Source: Bactericera cockerelli (lineage: Eukaryota; Arthropoda; Insecta; Hemiptera; Triozidae). Taken from it: 64,000 bases of DNA. The notes beneath the pieces are model-generated. The model did not search any database, was not told the origin of the DNA, and was given only the letters and a program-made list of their open reading frames with translations. Of this stretch, positions 33,366 to 44,065 are shown piece by piece. The stretch covers positions 18,904,547 through 18,968,546 of the forward strand of contig CM044955.1 in NCBI GenBank assembly GCA_024516035.1, written 5' to 3'. Both the position numbers and the translations under genes were made by a program. Numbering within the stretch: position 1 is the stretch's first letter; each line of letters starts with the position of its first letter.

Positions 33366-33530
33366 TCAGTGACGTAGCTAGACCTACATTTCGGGGGAGG
33401 TTTTGAGGGGGGTTCAGAAATCTCGCCTAACGTATATTCCATCTTTGCTGGGTTTTCTTGGAAATTCGGGGGGGGGGGGGGGGGGGGGGGTTGTCCCACA
33501 AAACCCCCCCCTTGGCCACGCCACTGCCTA
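33366..33530. repeat. Repeat with poly-G tract
   Basis: GTGACGTAGCTAGACC...TTTCGGGGGAGG, then a G run of about 20 near 33470-33490, and CCCCTTGGCCACGCCACTGCC. The two ends are roughly complementary, suggesting a foldback form. The proline-rich minus-strand ORF across it is an artefact of the G run. Confidence 0.5.
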
Positions 33531-33649
33531 ACATCAAACACCTCGGCTGAGGTGTGAAGAAGGCCCTATTGAAAGAAAGAAAAAGCGCGACAGAACGCGT
33601 AACGGTTGTGACTACTGGTCGAGTTCTCGATTCCTGGATGGGGCAGTCT

Positions 33650-34460
33650 TAATAAGGAAAGAATTGTATTCGTCGAAAATTTGACCTACCCATTTTTCAC
33701 ATTTCTAGACGAATCATAGGTTCAGAATACCAAAGAGTTGTTGGTGGACATTGGTCCCTGCGTCCGCAGACACTATATCTCGAGAATATTAAAAGCTAGA
33801 GGTTTGAAATTTAGTTTGGAAGTTGAATTTATATACCACATGGAATCGGTTTCAACCACTGTTTGGTTGAAATGGCCGCAATCTGCGCCCACAGGGACGC
33901 AAAGAGTGGCCGCAAGGGTAGTTCCATTAATTGGTTTAAAATATAAAAAATATTAGATAACAAACTCTTTTTAGAATAAAAAAATAACAGGGGTTTATAT
34001 TATCATTATCTGATCTGGTTGAAGGGTTTTCAGTGAAACTCGAACAATTAACACTGCGACCTAATTAGATCTAGTGTGACCAATTGATTCTATTCGGTTT
34101 TAACGTCCTAATTGACATATATAGTCAGGGCGGGGGTTCTACCCTCCATTCGCTGGGAATCTTACCAGCTCCCCACATTAACCTCACCCAGTCTGGGTAG
34201 GGCCGGAAATGCCAGCCTCACGTGTTTAGAGGGAACAGAGTTTTCTTCGAAAAGTCTGCTCCGACCGGGGATCGAACTCGGGATCTCTGGACTATGGGCA
34301 GTTGTCACAGCCATTACGCCACGGAGGATTAAAGAGGGGTTTCATCTAAAAAAAAATTACGTTGATTTTTAGCTAACTGTTTCTGTTGAGTCACCGGGGG
34401 CAGAATGTCACATGTTTTAGAGTGATAAGGAAAGTCGTGTGGTGTCATATCAGTTTATTT
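33650..34460 (+). mobile_element. Element F3, interrupted by a SINE
   Basis: Starts AAGGAAAGAATTGTATTCGT-CGAAAATTTGACCTACCC, the reverse complement of the end of the copies at 41015-41690 and 47655-48305. It resumes after the S2 SINE (34020-34330) with TTTTTAGCTAACTGTTTCTG and ends near GATAAGGAAAGTCGTGTGGT. Confidence 0.5.
34020..34330 (-). repeat. tRNA-derived SINE S2, reverse
   Basis: ACCGGGGATCGAACTCGGGA (reverse B box) and ATTACGCCACGGAGG (reverse A-box end), with CAGTCTGGGTAGGGCCGGAA. Inserted in element F3. Confidence 0.65.
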
Positions 34461-34617
34461 TTGTTACTACAATTCTTTAAAAGTTTTTAAAGAGAACACA
34501 AAGTGTACTTAACAAAAGTTTCAAGTTTTTATTCATTTTTCTTTACCAGCCTAGCATTAAAAAAGCTAATGTCATGACTGAAAACATATTATTTAAGTAT
34601 AGCCTGAAACACATGGT

Positions 34618-34623
34618 TTATTA
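34618..34623 (-). promoter_or_regulatory. Polyadenylation signal for Naa50
   Basis: TTTATT on the plus strand is AATAAA on the minus strand, about 155 bases past the Naa50 stop codon. Confidence 0.45.
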
Positions 34624-34774
34624 ATAAATAAAACAATCCTTGAAATGTGTTCCATTATTTATTAAAAACGTTTTCATTTCCCTTTTTAGAAATGAGCTTG
34701 GAATACATAAACTATTTTATGTTATGTAGATGCATGTGTATTCACATGTTCATTTTGGAACCATTCTTTCAATC

Positions 34775-35266
34775 TTACTGTTCCCCTCCATTTGTGCCAT
34801 CATTTCTGAGGGATTTCTGTAGAACATATGCATCAGCTGGTTCAATTCTTTTGTAATAGTGTTGCTTGGTCTCCACAATTTCAAATCCAAATTTCTTATA
34901 AAAATCTATTGCTACATCATTGTTTAATTGTACATGTAAATATATACTATCAAAATTTCCATCCTTCTCAACATAACTGAGAATGTGTTCCAACATTAAG
35001 GAGCCAATGCCAAGTCTTCTATACGGAGATAGACACCCTAATGTCATAATATACAGCTTTCGTCCATTATTTGGATCAATACGGCAACATACAGCACCAA
35101 TGACAATATCATTATAATATGCAAGTTTTGCTAGCTCACCAGCTTCTAGAACATCTTTGTAAAACTTTTCATTATATGAGACAGGAAACACAACAGTATT
35201 TAATCTCTTTAGTTGTTTAATGTTATGAGGGGTGACATCCCCTAGTTCAATTTTAGGTCTGGTCAT
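34775..35266 (-). CDS. Naa50: N-alpha-acetyltransferase 50 (NAA50/San)
   Basis: 163-residue GNAT enzyme. NAA50 acetylates N-terminal Met of certain proteins using acetyl-CoA, associates with the NatA complex and is needed for sister-chromatid cohesion (family knowledge). Visible features: IELGDVTPHNIKQLKRLN near the N-terminus, substrate-pocket F27-P28-V29, acetyl-CoA loop RRLGIG at 83-88, and Y72 and H111 in YIMTLG and YLHVQ, matching the catalytic Tyr73 and His112 of human NAA50 with a one-residue offset. The C-terminus YYKRIEPADAYVLQK is typical. The chosen ATG at 35266 aligns with the human N-terminus. Upstream in-frame codons (to 35317) include an acceptor-like TTTTTATTCAG, so they are probably intron and the gene has a 5' UTR intron. 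The coding region is intact and intronless. Confidence 0.95.
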   Translation of the reverse strand: MTRPKIELGDVTPHNIKQLKRLNTVVFPVSYNEKFYKDVLEAGELAKLAYYNDIVIGAVCCRIDPNNGRKLYIMTLGCLSPYRRLGIGSLMLEHILSYVEKDGNFDSIYLHVQLNNDVAIDFYKKFGFEIVETKQHYYKRIEPADAYVLQKSLRNDGTNGGEQ

Positions 35267-35549
35267 GTTTAAAGCACTTCTGAATAAAAATAGTGAACAG
35301 ATAATTTTTACTTTCAATTGTTAAATCCAAGAATCCTTAAGTGATAGTAAAATCTAGTTCATTTTAAGTACTCAATATTCTTTCTGTATTGAAAGCTGTT
35401 GCGTGCTAATCTGAAACATAAAAAGTACACTGATGATTAAGGACACATCATAATTTGAAGCTTATCACTCATAATATGGGTAAGCCTAATTTGCAGTGGG
35501 AGATTTTGCTTTGTAAAAGTTTTTGAATTTTTTCAACTTTAAAAATTCT

Positions 35550-35825
35550 AGTCACCGTGGCAGAGTGAGTTAATATGCTAGGCATTGCACACACAGTGAC
35601 CTGGGTTCGATCCCCAGCAGGACAGGAATTTTTCTGCTCTGTACTTGGATGTTTGGGGTCCACTCATACCTTGTGAGGAAAAATGAGTAGTTACTTGTAT
35701 GAGTAACAACCAGTGGCAGCATTACCAGAGTAAAAAGAAATTAATGAAAGTTGAAAAGTAAAGGAGGCTCTTACTAATGCTGCACTACCCACAAAAATTG
35801 TGAAGAGGCCTTGTGCTTCACCACA
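35550..35825 (+). repeat. tRNA-derived SINE S1
   Basis: GTGGCAGAGTGAGTTAATATGC, CTGGGTTCGATCCCCAGCAG, CTCATACCTTGTGAGGAAAA and CACTACCCACAAAAATTGTG. One of the better preserved copies. Lies upstream of Naa50. Confidence 0.7.
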
Positions 35826-36301
35826 AACAAAACCATACTAACTTTATAAATTCACCCTTTAAATGTGTTATTAAGTTAGTAATCATATTTCTGTAAATCA
35901 CAACTACTGAAACTCACTTTACTACTAAATAACTCTGATTACAAATCTGCTGCCTCATCAATCAAGCTAATGAGGTTGGTATGTTATAGAATATAGAAGG
36001 AACATACATCAAGGTTAATTTTTTTCATTTATATATATGATGTAGGTATATTAATAAATTATAAACACACAAAAATAATCAAACACCTTAGCTGAGGTGA
36101 GAAGAATGCCCCGTCAAAAGAAGAGACCTTTATAAATAACTGGTCTGATGAAAATGAAAAATAAAGAAGCAGATTTTCAATACAGATATATTTAGGTTTA
36201 CCCTAGACAATCAATAATTTTGTTGACAATATTGATAATCCCATTCAATGATTTAACTTACACTCATAATACTATCACTATTCAGAGTTATGACAAACTG
36301 T

Positions 36302-36655
36302 AGCCCATTCCAGACACACTCCAATGACTGGTTTTACAAATCTTGAAAAACAACTAAAAAACACAAAACATCGGATTGGGAACGTAAGGCTTCATCAAAT
36401 TAACGCTCATGCAGTAAATCAAGGGTTTTGCCACCTCAGTTTGGCAAGCAAAATCCTAGATTTACTGCACTAGCACTAATATGACAAATCCTTTTGGATA
36501 GATAATGTTTCCGATCCTCAGTTTTGTGTTTTTTAGGTGTTTTTCAAGATCTGTAGAACTGGTCATAACAGGTTAATTTGAACACAACCAATCAGAGTGT
36601 GTTTAACAGAGAAATGGATATTTTGAGATTGCACAGTGTTCTAGAATGGGCTACT
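36302..36655. mobile_element. MITE/foldback, about 350 bp
   Basis: Left end TGTAGCCCATTCCAGACAC and right end GTGTTCTAGAATGGGCTAC form an imperfect terminal inverted repeat. The inner parts also pair (AATCTTGAAAAACA...AAAAACACAAAAC against GTTTTGTGTTTTTTAGGTG; GTAAATCAAGGGTTTTGCC against GGCAAGCAAAATCCTAGATTTAC). No ORF. Confidence 0.6.
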
Positions 36656-37270
36656 GGTCTACACTAAGGGCAAAATTAATAGACAACATCAATAACCAAA
36701 GTCATTGTTTAGTGTCAGTTCACACAGCACACAATCCATGACTTAGCATCACAGAGCTACTCATAAAAAAAGTCTAATAATTTTGCTGTAAATTTCACTC
36801 TGGTGAACATAAGCTAAGGCAGCCAGCCAAACTTCCTTAGACATTGTAAGAGTTAACTCTGGTTACATAAAAGATTATGGCTTTACTTACACTCTTCATA
36901 AGTGAAGCAGTGTTGAGTATTAGAGGTTGCAAATGTGTAGTAATCAGAGCTTACCAAAGTATTATCTCTTGGATATGAAATTCTTAGATAATTTATTTTT
37001 ATTTAAAATCCACAACAGCAAAGTTTAATGCTAAACGGTATTTTTATTGGTGATCGAAATTACTCTCGTTGTTCCTTTTTAAATAAAATCATTGAATTCA
37101 GCAAGAATTCCTCTTTTAACTTGAGTTGGGATTCAAAATTTCGAATTGCTATGCTATTGCTTCTAGGATGTGGCACAGGGAAGAAATCTGTGGCTGTGAT
37201 TTTACTGTCTTTTCATTTTTTCCCACAAAAGTCCCTCTAAAAAAAATATCCCGCGTGTTTAAGCGTATTT
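36656..37270. other. Intergenic, nothing recognised
   Basis: AT-rich. The ORF at 37028-37240 is not supported by any domain. Confidence 0.3.
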
Positions 37271-37571
37271 TTACTTTCCTTATCCTATAATAAGGAAAGT
37301 ATTTTATTCGTCGAAAATTTGACCTACCCAGTTTTTCACATTTCTCGACGAATCATAGTCTCAGGATACAGAAAAATTTGTTTTCAGCCATTGGTCCTTG
37401 CATCTGTCTGTCTGTGTGTGAACAGGATATCTCGAGAACAGTAAGAGTTAGAGACTTGAAATTTGGTATGGAAATTATTATTAAACACAAGACGAACCAC
37501 GAAACTTTTGGTGGAAATCGACCGTATTCTGCGGCCGCAAATATTGGCCGCAAGCACCGCTTCTCTGTATT
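37270..37571 (+). mobile_element. Element F3, forward copy running into the assembly gap
   Basis: CCTATAATAAGGAAAGTATT-TTATTCGTCG, GACCTACCCAGTTTTTCACA, GCCATTGGTCCTTGCATCTG, and the GCGGCCGCAAATATTGGCCG core. Orientation is opposite to 41015-41690. Confidence 0.6.
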
Positions 37572-37671
37572 NNNNNNNNNNNNNNNNNNNNNNNNNNNNN
37601 NNNNNNNNNNNNNNNNNNNNNNNNNNNNNNNNNNNNNNNNNNNNNNNNNNNNNNNNNNNNNNNNNNNNNNN
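37572..37671. other. Assembly gap, 100 N
   Basis: Run of exactly 100 N, the usual placeholder for a gap of unknown size. It breaks an F3 repeat, which explains the failed assembly. Confidence 0.98.
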
Positions 37672-38621
37672 CGTATCTTCAACAGCATGGTCAATTTGCA
37701 CCGGTAATATTCGTAGTTTTACTTGAAGCAATTGTAATAAAAATCTATAACCATACGAAAAAACCAGCATTTAGAGCTTTACATAGTGCTTTATGTAGAC
37801 TTTGTACAGGTTCTGTAAGACAATGACTGTGGTTGTTATTTCATATATTTATGTTTGGGATCTTTAATATTATACAATATGCATAATGATACAATTATAC
37901 ATAGACCGTTCTCCTTGGAGAGAGAGAGAAAAAAAAAAAAATCATAGACAAAATATTTCTTTACACTGTCCGTTTGAATTTTATTCGAAAGTATACGTAT
38001 TTTATTATTTTTAAATCGAACAAAATCTCCTAATTATCACTGTCATTTTCAAAGTGTTGATGAATCTCTAAAATTTTGAAAAGAACAAAAAATTATAGTA
38101 ACAAAGGTATTATTTTGCATCATTAATGTTCAATGTTCTTTATTATTATTTTTATTTCATACTTTATTAGAAGGACATAACACTCTGTTAGTATATTTCT
38201 TCAAAAAAAAATTGTTCGCACGGATTTTTGCGCGTTGCTTTTGTCCCTTTTACGAAAAAGAATTCTTTCTTACTAGAGTTATTACATAATTATTTAGACT
38301 TACAGAGAAACTTTAATTCATTTAAATAATGAGCTTCTTAAGTATGTATTTCCATTACGGAGTTATAATTCATTTAATAAGTGAATCACTCTACTCAGTG
38401 CCTATAGATAGATCTCTACTGTCTATGCGTCATGAAGTGTCTAGTGAAATATCTGTAGATATCCATTTTACTTATGGTACTAATATTAATTGTGCTCAAA
38501 TATGTTTACTTAAACCAGATTGTATATTATGCTTTTTTATTTTTATTAGTTTAGAATTTAAATAGAACATTGTTGATCATAACCACCGGGCCAACTTTCT
38601 AAATGTTCGTACTGAAGGATA

Positions 38622-38850
38622 CGTTTTTTCTTGGGTTTTACGTCCCTTTCAACAGCTAGGTCATCTCGAAACGCGGGTGTTACCCTCCATTCGCAGAAAA
38701 CTCACAAATCTGCTACCCACACTGACCTCTTCCAGCCTGGGTTGGGCCAGAGTGCCAGCATCATGAAGTCTTTACCTCGCTGGACGTTGCTTAACTTCGG
38801 TGATCCTACGAGAACCGGTGCATTCAATGCGCCATCGACGATGGAACGGA
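38622..38850 (-). repeat. 5S-derived SINE, reverse
   Basis: GGACGTTGCTTAACTTCGGT-GATCCTACGAGAACCGGTGC, with the tail TTACGTCCCTTTCAACAGCT...GTTACCCTCCATTCGC. Longest intact copy of the family here. Confidence 0.65.
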
Positions 38851-39675
38851 CGCGTTTCTAGAGGTTCTTACTCGTAGTCGTAGTTTCCTTAACCATGACA
38901 ACAATGAGTAAGTTTCCGTAACCATGACAAGAATGAGTATCACCATTTGCAATACAACCATTGTGATTGCCACGAATATATAATATAGGTTCAAAGGAGA
39001 GGCACACAGTGTTTTAAAGTGATGTTTTGTTTGTGTTCCATCTTGAGGCAGTAACATTGTCATATTATTATTGTTATGTTGGAGAAGTTTATATTAATCA
39101 TTGTTGGGTAATATTTGTATTTTTATAATCACTTCTATTTTTACATAAATAGGTAATTTTACAAATGAGTAGGTATGATACAGGTAAAACTACTTAAAAA
39201 TAATATATTCGTATAGATTACTGTGACAGTACAAGCTTCACAAAAAATAATTGAGTTTTGATAGAGCATTGCACTTACAACGAAGATCAAATTATAACTC
39301 TTAGAACTTATTGCGTTAAAAAATCTCAGTAAATAAAAAATGAATTATTTGAAGTCTTGTGAAAGAGGTTTATCACTTCTTGTATTTTTAGTATTTAACA
39401 TTTCTTGCATGCCTCAGTTTTTTATTTACCTTATCCTATAGAAAGGAAAAAAAACAAGTTTTTCGTATAATGAAAAAAAATAGAGGCTTTTTACTTCGAT
39501 AATTTTTTGACACTTTGAACTTTTTGGAACCCGGACCCAATTTCACGGTTTCTTGCAGAGTCCCCCTTGAATTACGAATTCGATAAGTTGATAGGGAGAT
39601 TTGGGGATTTTGAGAGTGAGAGTGCTCTCTGGAATGAGGCCCTACTTGAAAAAAGTGAGAATCATCTAAAAGTCA
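38851..39675. other. Intergenic, no gene supported
   Basis: AT-rich. A minus-strand ORF at 38824-39063 overlaps the SINE end and has no recognisable domain. Confidence 0.3.
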
Positions 39676-39765
39676 TAATAAACTGTTAGCGTAATTGGAC
39701 TCCGTGTCTTGAGCTGACTAGCGACAGTCTAAATAAAACACTACTTTATTATTATTATTATTGAA
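39676..39765 (+). repeat. LINE-type 3' tail ending in (TTA)n
   Basis: AAACTGTTAGCGTAATTGGA...CGACAGTCTAAATAAAACAC-TACTTTATTATTATTATTATTG. Same family as 16452-16530 with a different terminal microsatellite. Confidence 0.5.
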
Positions 39766-39950
39766 TTTTTTAAAAATTAAAATACAAAATTGAGAACAAT
39801 ATATACAATAAAAAAGATAAACAACATAGATAAAATATATACAGATGGTCTAACCACTCTAACCAAAGGGTGGGGTTATTGCCTATGACAATCTTCTACT
39901 ATGCTGTCAGGGACGAATTCTGATGTCTGGGGCAAGAGCTGAAGAAGCTG
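39766..39950 (-). repeat. LINE-like 3' tail, reverse
   Basis: GGTTATTGCCTATGACAATC in a reverse copy of the 13665-13935 repeat. Confidence 0.45.
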
Positions 39951-40480
39951 AATAAAGAAGCTGAATAAAGAAGCCACTAGAGGGCTCTAGATCCATCCCT
40001 GGTGTCCTGTCTGTCCAAAGCCCCAGTATTTATCGCTTCTCTTTAAAATTGAGTAGCGTGTAGAACGTTGTTCAAAAACACCTTGCAGTCAGTGGTATGT
40101 TCCCTATTTGTCTCCCAATACTGGAGAATCTCAGACGTAATTACCTACTTTGTATTTGTCGAATCTAAGAAATGGTTAGACCATTCGGAAAGAAATGGAT
40201 TGGAATTACGGGTGATCGGGTTCCAATCATTTTCTTTACCAAAAAATTGGTCTAGCTATTCAAAGAGGAAATGCTTCTTGCATCCTCGGTTCTCTTCCGG
40301 AAGGACGGTCCTTGGGACAAGTTTTTTATGTAAAAAAACATGAATTATACATTATAATTTAAAAAAATAACTACTCTACACATTACCAAGCCAGCGCCGA
40401 TGGTATGTCTAATACGTCAGATTAGACGGTTTGAGCAGATTTGCGATACGTTACGGTCATTTAATTGAATTGAACTTTTT

Positions 40481-40626
40481 GACCCATCTGACGAAAACTC
40501 GTTTCAGCACATGCGCACAATAACTCAATTGAAATAGCGTACTGTAAAAATTTGACCTATCTGACGAAAACTCGTTTCTGCACATGCGCACAATAACTCA
40601 ATTGAAATAGCGTATTGTAAAAATTT
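40481..40626 (+). repeat. 73-bp tandem duplication
   Basis: GACCCATCTGACGAAAACTC...GCACATGCGCACAATAACTC...GCGTACTGTAAAAATTT is repeated at once from 40554 with a few substitutions. Confidence 0.8.
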
Positions 40627-40678
40627 ACGTACCTCACGATAATAAGACACTATTGGTTTTGCCAAAGAAATTTACAGT

Positions 40679-40990
40679 GGAGCCTCCGTGGTGTAACGGT
40701 TGTGAGTTCGATTTTCGGTTGGGGACAGAAGCTGAGAATCCTCTTCTGTCCGAACACGTGATGTTGGCATTTCCGGTCCAACCCAGGCTGGGTGAGGTTA
40801 ATGCGGTTAGCTCTGGTACGATTCTCAGCTAATATAAGGTAAAACCACCGTCCTGACTAATCTCAAATCTAGGCGTTAAAACCAAACCAAATCGAGGAAC
40901 CAAATAGGATCAACTGGTCACAATATAGATCTAATTAAGTCGCAATGGCTGAATAATTGTTACCACCAGATCGAATAATAATCTGTAGGT
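40679..40990 (+). repeat. tRNA-derived SINE S2, forward
   Basis: Head AGCCTCCGTGGTGTAACGGT, then GGCATTTCCGGTCCAACCCA-GGCTGGGTGAGGTTAATG and a tail with GATCAACTGGTCACAATATAG. The B-box part is shortened. Confidence 0.6.
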
Positions 40991-41014
40991 AATTTGAACG
41001 TAATATTTGAAAAA

Positions 41015-41517
41015 ATCTGGTGTAAACATCACACGACTTTCCTTATCATATTAGGAATGGGAACAGGACCAAAAGCCACTGGTGACTCAAAGGTAACAGT
41101 TAGCTAAAAATAAACATCAAATTCGTAATCAGCATCTCAAAATCATTGGATTTGATATGTCACAATCCCCATCTAGGATGAATAATAAAAAAGTTAGTCA
41201 AAGCGGGTCCCCCGCAAAATACCGGTAAATTGGATCCGAGGTCCAAAAAGTTCAAGATATCAAAAAAATGATAAGAAGAGACCCCTATTATTTTTTTAAT
41301 CTAAGAAAATGTTCTTCTCTAACTTTTTTTGTATCTTTAACCAATTCATAGAAGCGGCGCTTGCGGCCAATATTTGCGGCCTTGCGGCCGCACTTTGCGG
41401 CCGATTTCAACCAAAAGTTTCATGGTTCGTCTGGTGTATAAAATTAATTCGCATACCAAATTTCAAGTCTCTAGCTCTTACCGTTCTTGAGATATCCTGT
41501 TCACAGACAGACAGACG

Positions 41518-41549
<32 letters not shown>

Positions 41550-41690
41550 CACGGACCAATGGCTGAAAACAACTTTTTTGGTATCCTGAGGCTATTCGTC
41601 CAGAAATGTGAAAAACTGGGTAGGTCAAATTTTCGACGAATACAATACTTTCCTTATTATAGGATAAGGAAAGTAAAAATATCTTAGAAT
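41015..41690 (-). mobile_element. Element F3, near-complete reverse copy
   Basis: Begins AATCTGGTGTAAACATCACA-CGACTTTCCTTATC, contains a GCGGCCGCA-rich core at 41350-41405 and a (CAGA)n tract at 41506-41548. Ends in a hairpin: ACTTTCCTTAT and ATAAGGAAAGT around TATAGG at about 41650-41676. No coding ORF. Class unresolved. Confidence 0.6.
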
Positions 41691-41737
41691 GATCTTCTAT
41701 GAAAAAATCAGATTTTATTCATTCATAAATTAGAATT

Positions 41738-42076
41738 CGGAATCCCACTGAGAGTAACATTTTGTTTCGAAATATTTTGCAATACTTATGTAGCGAAATT
41801 TGAATGGGAAATGTTTCAATGTGTTGCGAAGCAATATTTCAGTAATCCGATGTGGAGAAAATCTTTCCTTTAGGTTTCAGTCGGTGGGTTTCGATCTCTC
41901 TTAGAGGAACATTACAGGAAATGCATATTAAGCCGGGATTGCACCGATCCCAACATTTTATTACGCAATGTTTCGTGATCCACTCTTTCTTCAGGATCAA
42001 ATGTGATCGAATCCCACTGACTGCAACGCTTTGCAACACTTCCGATTTCAACAAAATGTTGCACTCAATGGGATCC
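41738..42076. mobile_element. MITE-like inverted-repeat element
   Basis: Left end GGAATCCCACTGAGAGTAAC-ATTTTGTTTCG. Right end in reverse: GGATCCCATTGAGTGCAACA-TTTTGTTGAAATCGG. No ORF with recognisable content. Confidence 0.5.
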
Positions 42077-42149
42077 TGGCTTCACAATTTTTGTGCATTA
42101 CGAGTATTTTGCATCGTGTGAACAGGAAAAGTACGGCAACAGGGTGCGG

Positions 42150-42310
42150 CGTCACACAACACAAGTTCGCACAGCATAATGGTCTTTCAGCATAAAATAT
42201 CGATAATCGAATTCATATTTTAAAAATCGTGTTCGTACAACACAATCACATCCAACACAATGGTTACACAGCATAAGTTCGTACAGCACAATGAACGCAC
42301 AGCATAACCG
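42150..42310 (+). repeat. Degenerate short tandem motif, CAACACAAT/CAGCATAA class
   Basis: Alternating CAACACAA and CAGCATAA words spaced about 15-25 bp, for example TTCGTACAACACAATCAC, TACACAGCATAAGTTCGTAC and GCACAGCATAACCGATTAATCG. The same motif family is at 50265-50400. Confidence 0.6.
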
Positions 42311-42521
42311 ATTAATCGAAAAAAACTTCATTGTATAGACTATGGATGTAGGGGAAGTAGACATACGGGATTTTTCCCAAATCTCTAGTAAAATATCCCA
42401 CGATATTTTTAAAAAATCCTTTAAAAGTAAATATCGCAAAAGCTTAATAAGACCTGGAACATGTTTATTTTATTAATTATTTAACTAATTTTAAGGGTTT
42501 AAAATCGAGATGGATACATTT

Positions 42522-42665
42522 GTCACCGTGGCCGAGTGGGTAACGCACTAGACTTGCACGCACGGTGACTTGAGTTCGATCATCGCAGGACAGGATTTTT
42601 TTCACTCGTACCTCGTAAGGCAAAATAAGTAGCTTCTTTACTGTGAGCAACGACCTTAAAGATAT
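42522..42665 (+). repeat. SINE S1 copy
   Basis: GTGGCCGAGTGGGTAACGCAC and GACTTGAGTTCGATCATCGC, with CTCGTACCTCGTAAGGCAAA. Confidence 0.6.
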
Positions 42666-42829
42666 GGAACACCAAAATTATAGATATTAAACCCCAGTTA
42701 AAATAAATAAAATTAATATTATTCATTTCTGTAGCGTGCGGCACTTATAAAGGGGTATCCACAAAACAGCTATTCAAATAAACCTCACACAGTGTGAGTG
42801 GGCGGGAATAATAATAATGTGTTTCTTTA

Positions 42830-43037
42830 TGTTATTAAATCACAATTTTAGTGGGTAGCGCAGAATTATAGGACTTTTCCATATCTTTAATAACCCAATA
42901 TCTTATTTTTGCCTATAATCCTGCCACTGGTCGCTGCTAACATTAAAGCAGCTAAAATCCTGCTCCGCTGGGGATTGAACCCAGATCACCGTGCGTGCAA
43001 TGCCTAGCGCGCTAACTCACTCGGCCACGGTGACTAC
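42830..43037 (-). repeat. SINE S1, reverse
   Basis: GGGGATTGAACCCAGATCACC (reverse B box) and CTAACTCACTCGGCCACGGTG (reverse A box). Confidence 0.65.
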
Positions 43038-43145
43038 TGTGGGGCGGGAATAGTCAGCAACACGAGCATTTGAATTCGAATGGTGACTTATCCAAGTCTT
43101 GGACTTTTTTTTAACTTCATTGCTTAATTTCAGGATCTTTTTTTT

Positions 43146-43385
43146 AAATTTGAGTTTAATATAGCTTTCAACTGCATGGTCATATCACACGGGGGTTCAC
43201 CCTCCATTCGCTTGAAACTCACAAACCAGCAATGCAAATTAACTTCACCCAGCTTCAGTGAGGTCGGGAATAGCCAATATCAGGAGGGTTCTAAATTGAA
43301 TGGTCACTCACCCATGTCCTAACCTCGCTTCACGTTGCTTAACTTTAGAGACAAAACGAGTACTGGTTTATTCAACGTACCCTTG
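43146..43385 (-). repeat. 5S-derived SINE, reverse
   Basis: CTTTCAACTGCATGGTCATA-TCACACGGGGG at the tail end, CACGTTGCTTAACTTTAGAG and CGAGTACTGGTTTATTCAAC at the 5S-like end. Confidence 0.55.
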
Positions 43386-43719
43386 ACGCTAGGGCTACAG
43401 GACTTAAGTCCGACCCTGAGAAAGAGAAAATTTGAGTTTTTAAATTTTATGTGTGTGCGAGAGAGAGAAAATTAAAAAGACGACCTGACAGAGAGTAAGT
43501 GAGCGAAAGAGAGAATGATAAGGAGAAAGAATGATTGAATAACCCATTAGAAATTCAGAGCATATTAAAGTGGTTTTGGTTTTGAATTGATTTCATGGAA
43601 TAATTTTTGAAAGACGGGTAAATTGGGTCTTTTCTTTCCTTTATTGGGTCTTTTCTTTACATCCTCTTCCTAAAAGAAGTCTACAAATATGCAAAAATTG
43701 TCCTTTCTGTAAGATAAGG

Positions 43720-43975
43720 GTAGTCACGGTTGTCCAGTGGGTTACCGCTCTTATTGGCTTGCGTGCAGCGTGCACGGTGACCTGGGTTCGATCTCCAGCA
43801 GGGCTGGATTTTTTCGGGTCTGTACTTGCATCTCCGGGGTCCAATCATACCTCGTGAGGAAACATGAGTAGCTGCTTTAATATGAGCAGCGTAGAGAGGC
43901 GAAATTATAAGCAGAAATAAGATAAGGATTATACCGGATACGAAAAAGTCCTATAATTCTGCTCTTTTATTATAC
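43720..43975 (+). repeat. SINE S1 copy
   Basis: GGTGACCTGGGTTCGATCTC-CAGCAGGGC, GGGTCCAATCATACCTCGTG and AAAGTCCTATAATTCTGC. Confidence 0.6.
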
Positions 43976-44065
43976 ACATTTATTTAAATTATTATTATAA
44001 GATAAGGAAAGTAAAAAAATGACAGAGGTTACCTTCAAGCATTTTATAAATAGATATATGTATAT

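Noticed and set aside
33341..33541. Proline-rich minus-strand ORF
   Set aside because: Translation of a poly-G tract in a repeat.
35267..35317. N-terminal extension of Naa50
   Set aside because: Contains a pyrimidine-rich acceptor (TTTTTATTCAG) and is not part of the conserved protein.
37353..37770. ORFs of about 110-128 codons on both strands across the N run
   Set aside because: They exist only because the gap is read through; the flanks are element F3.
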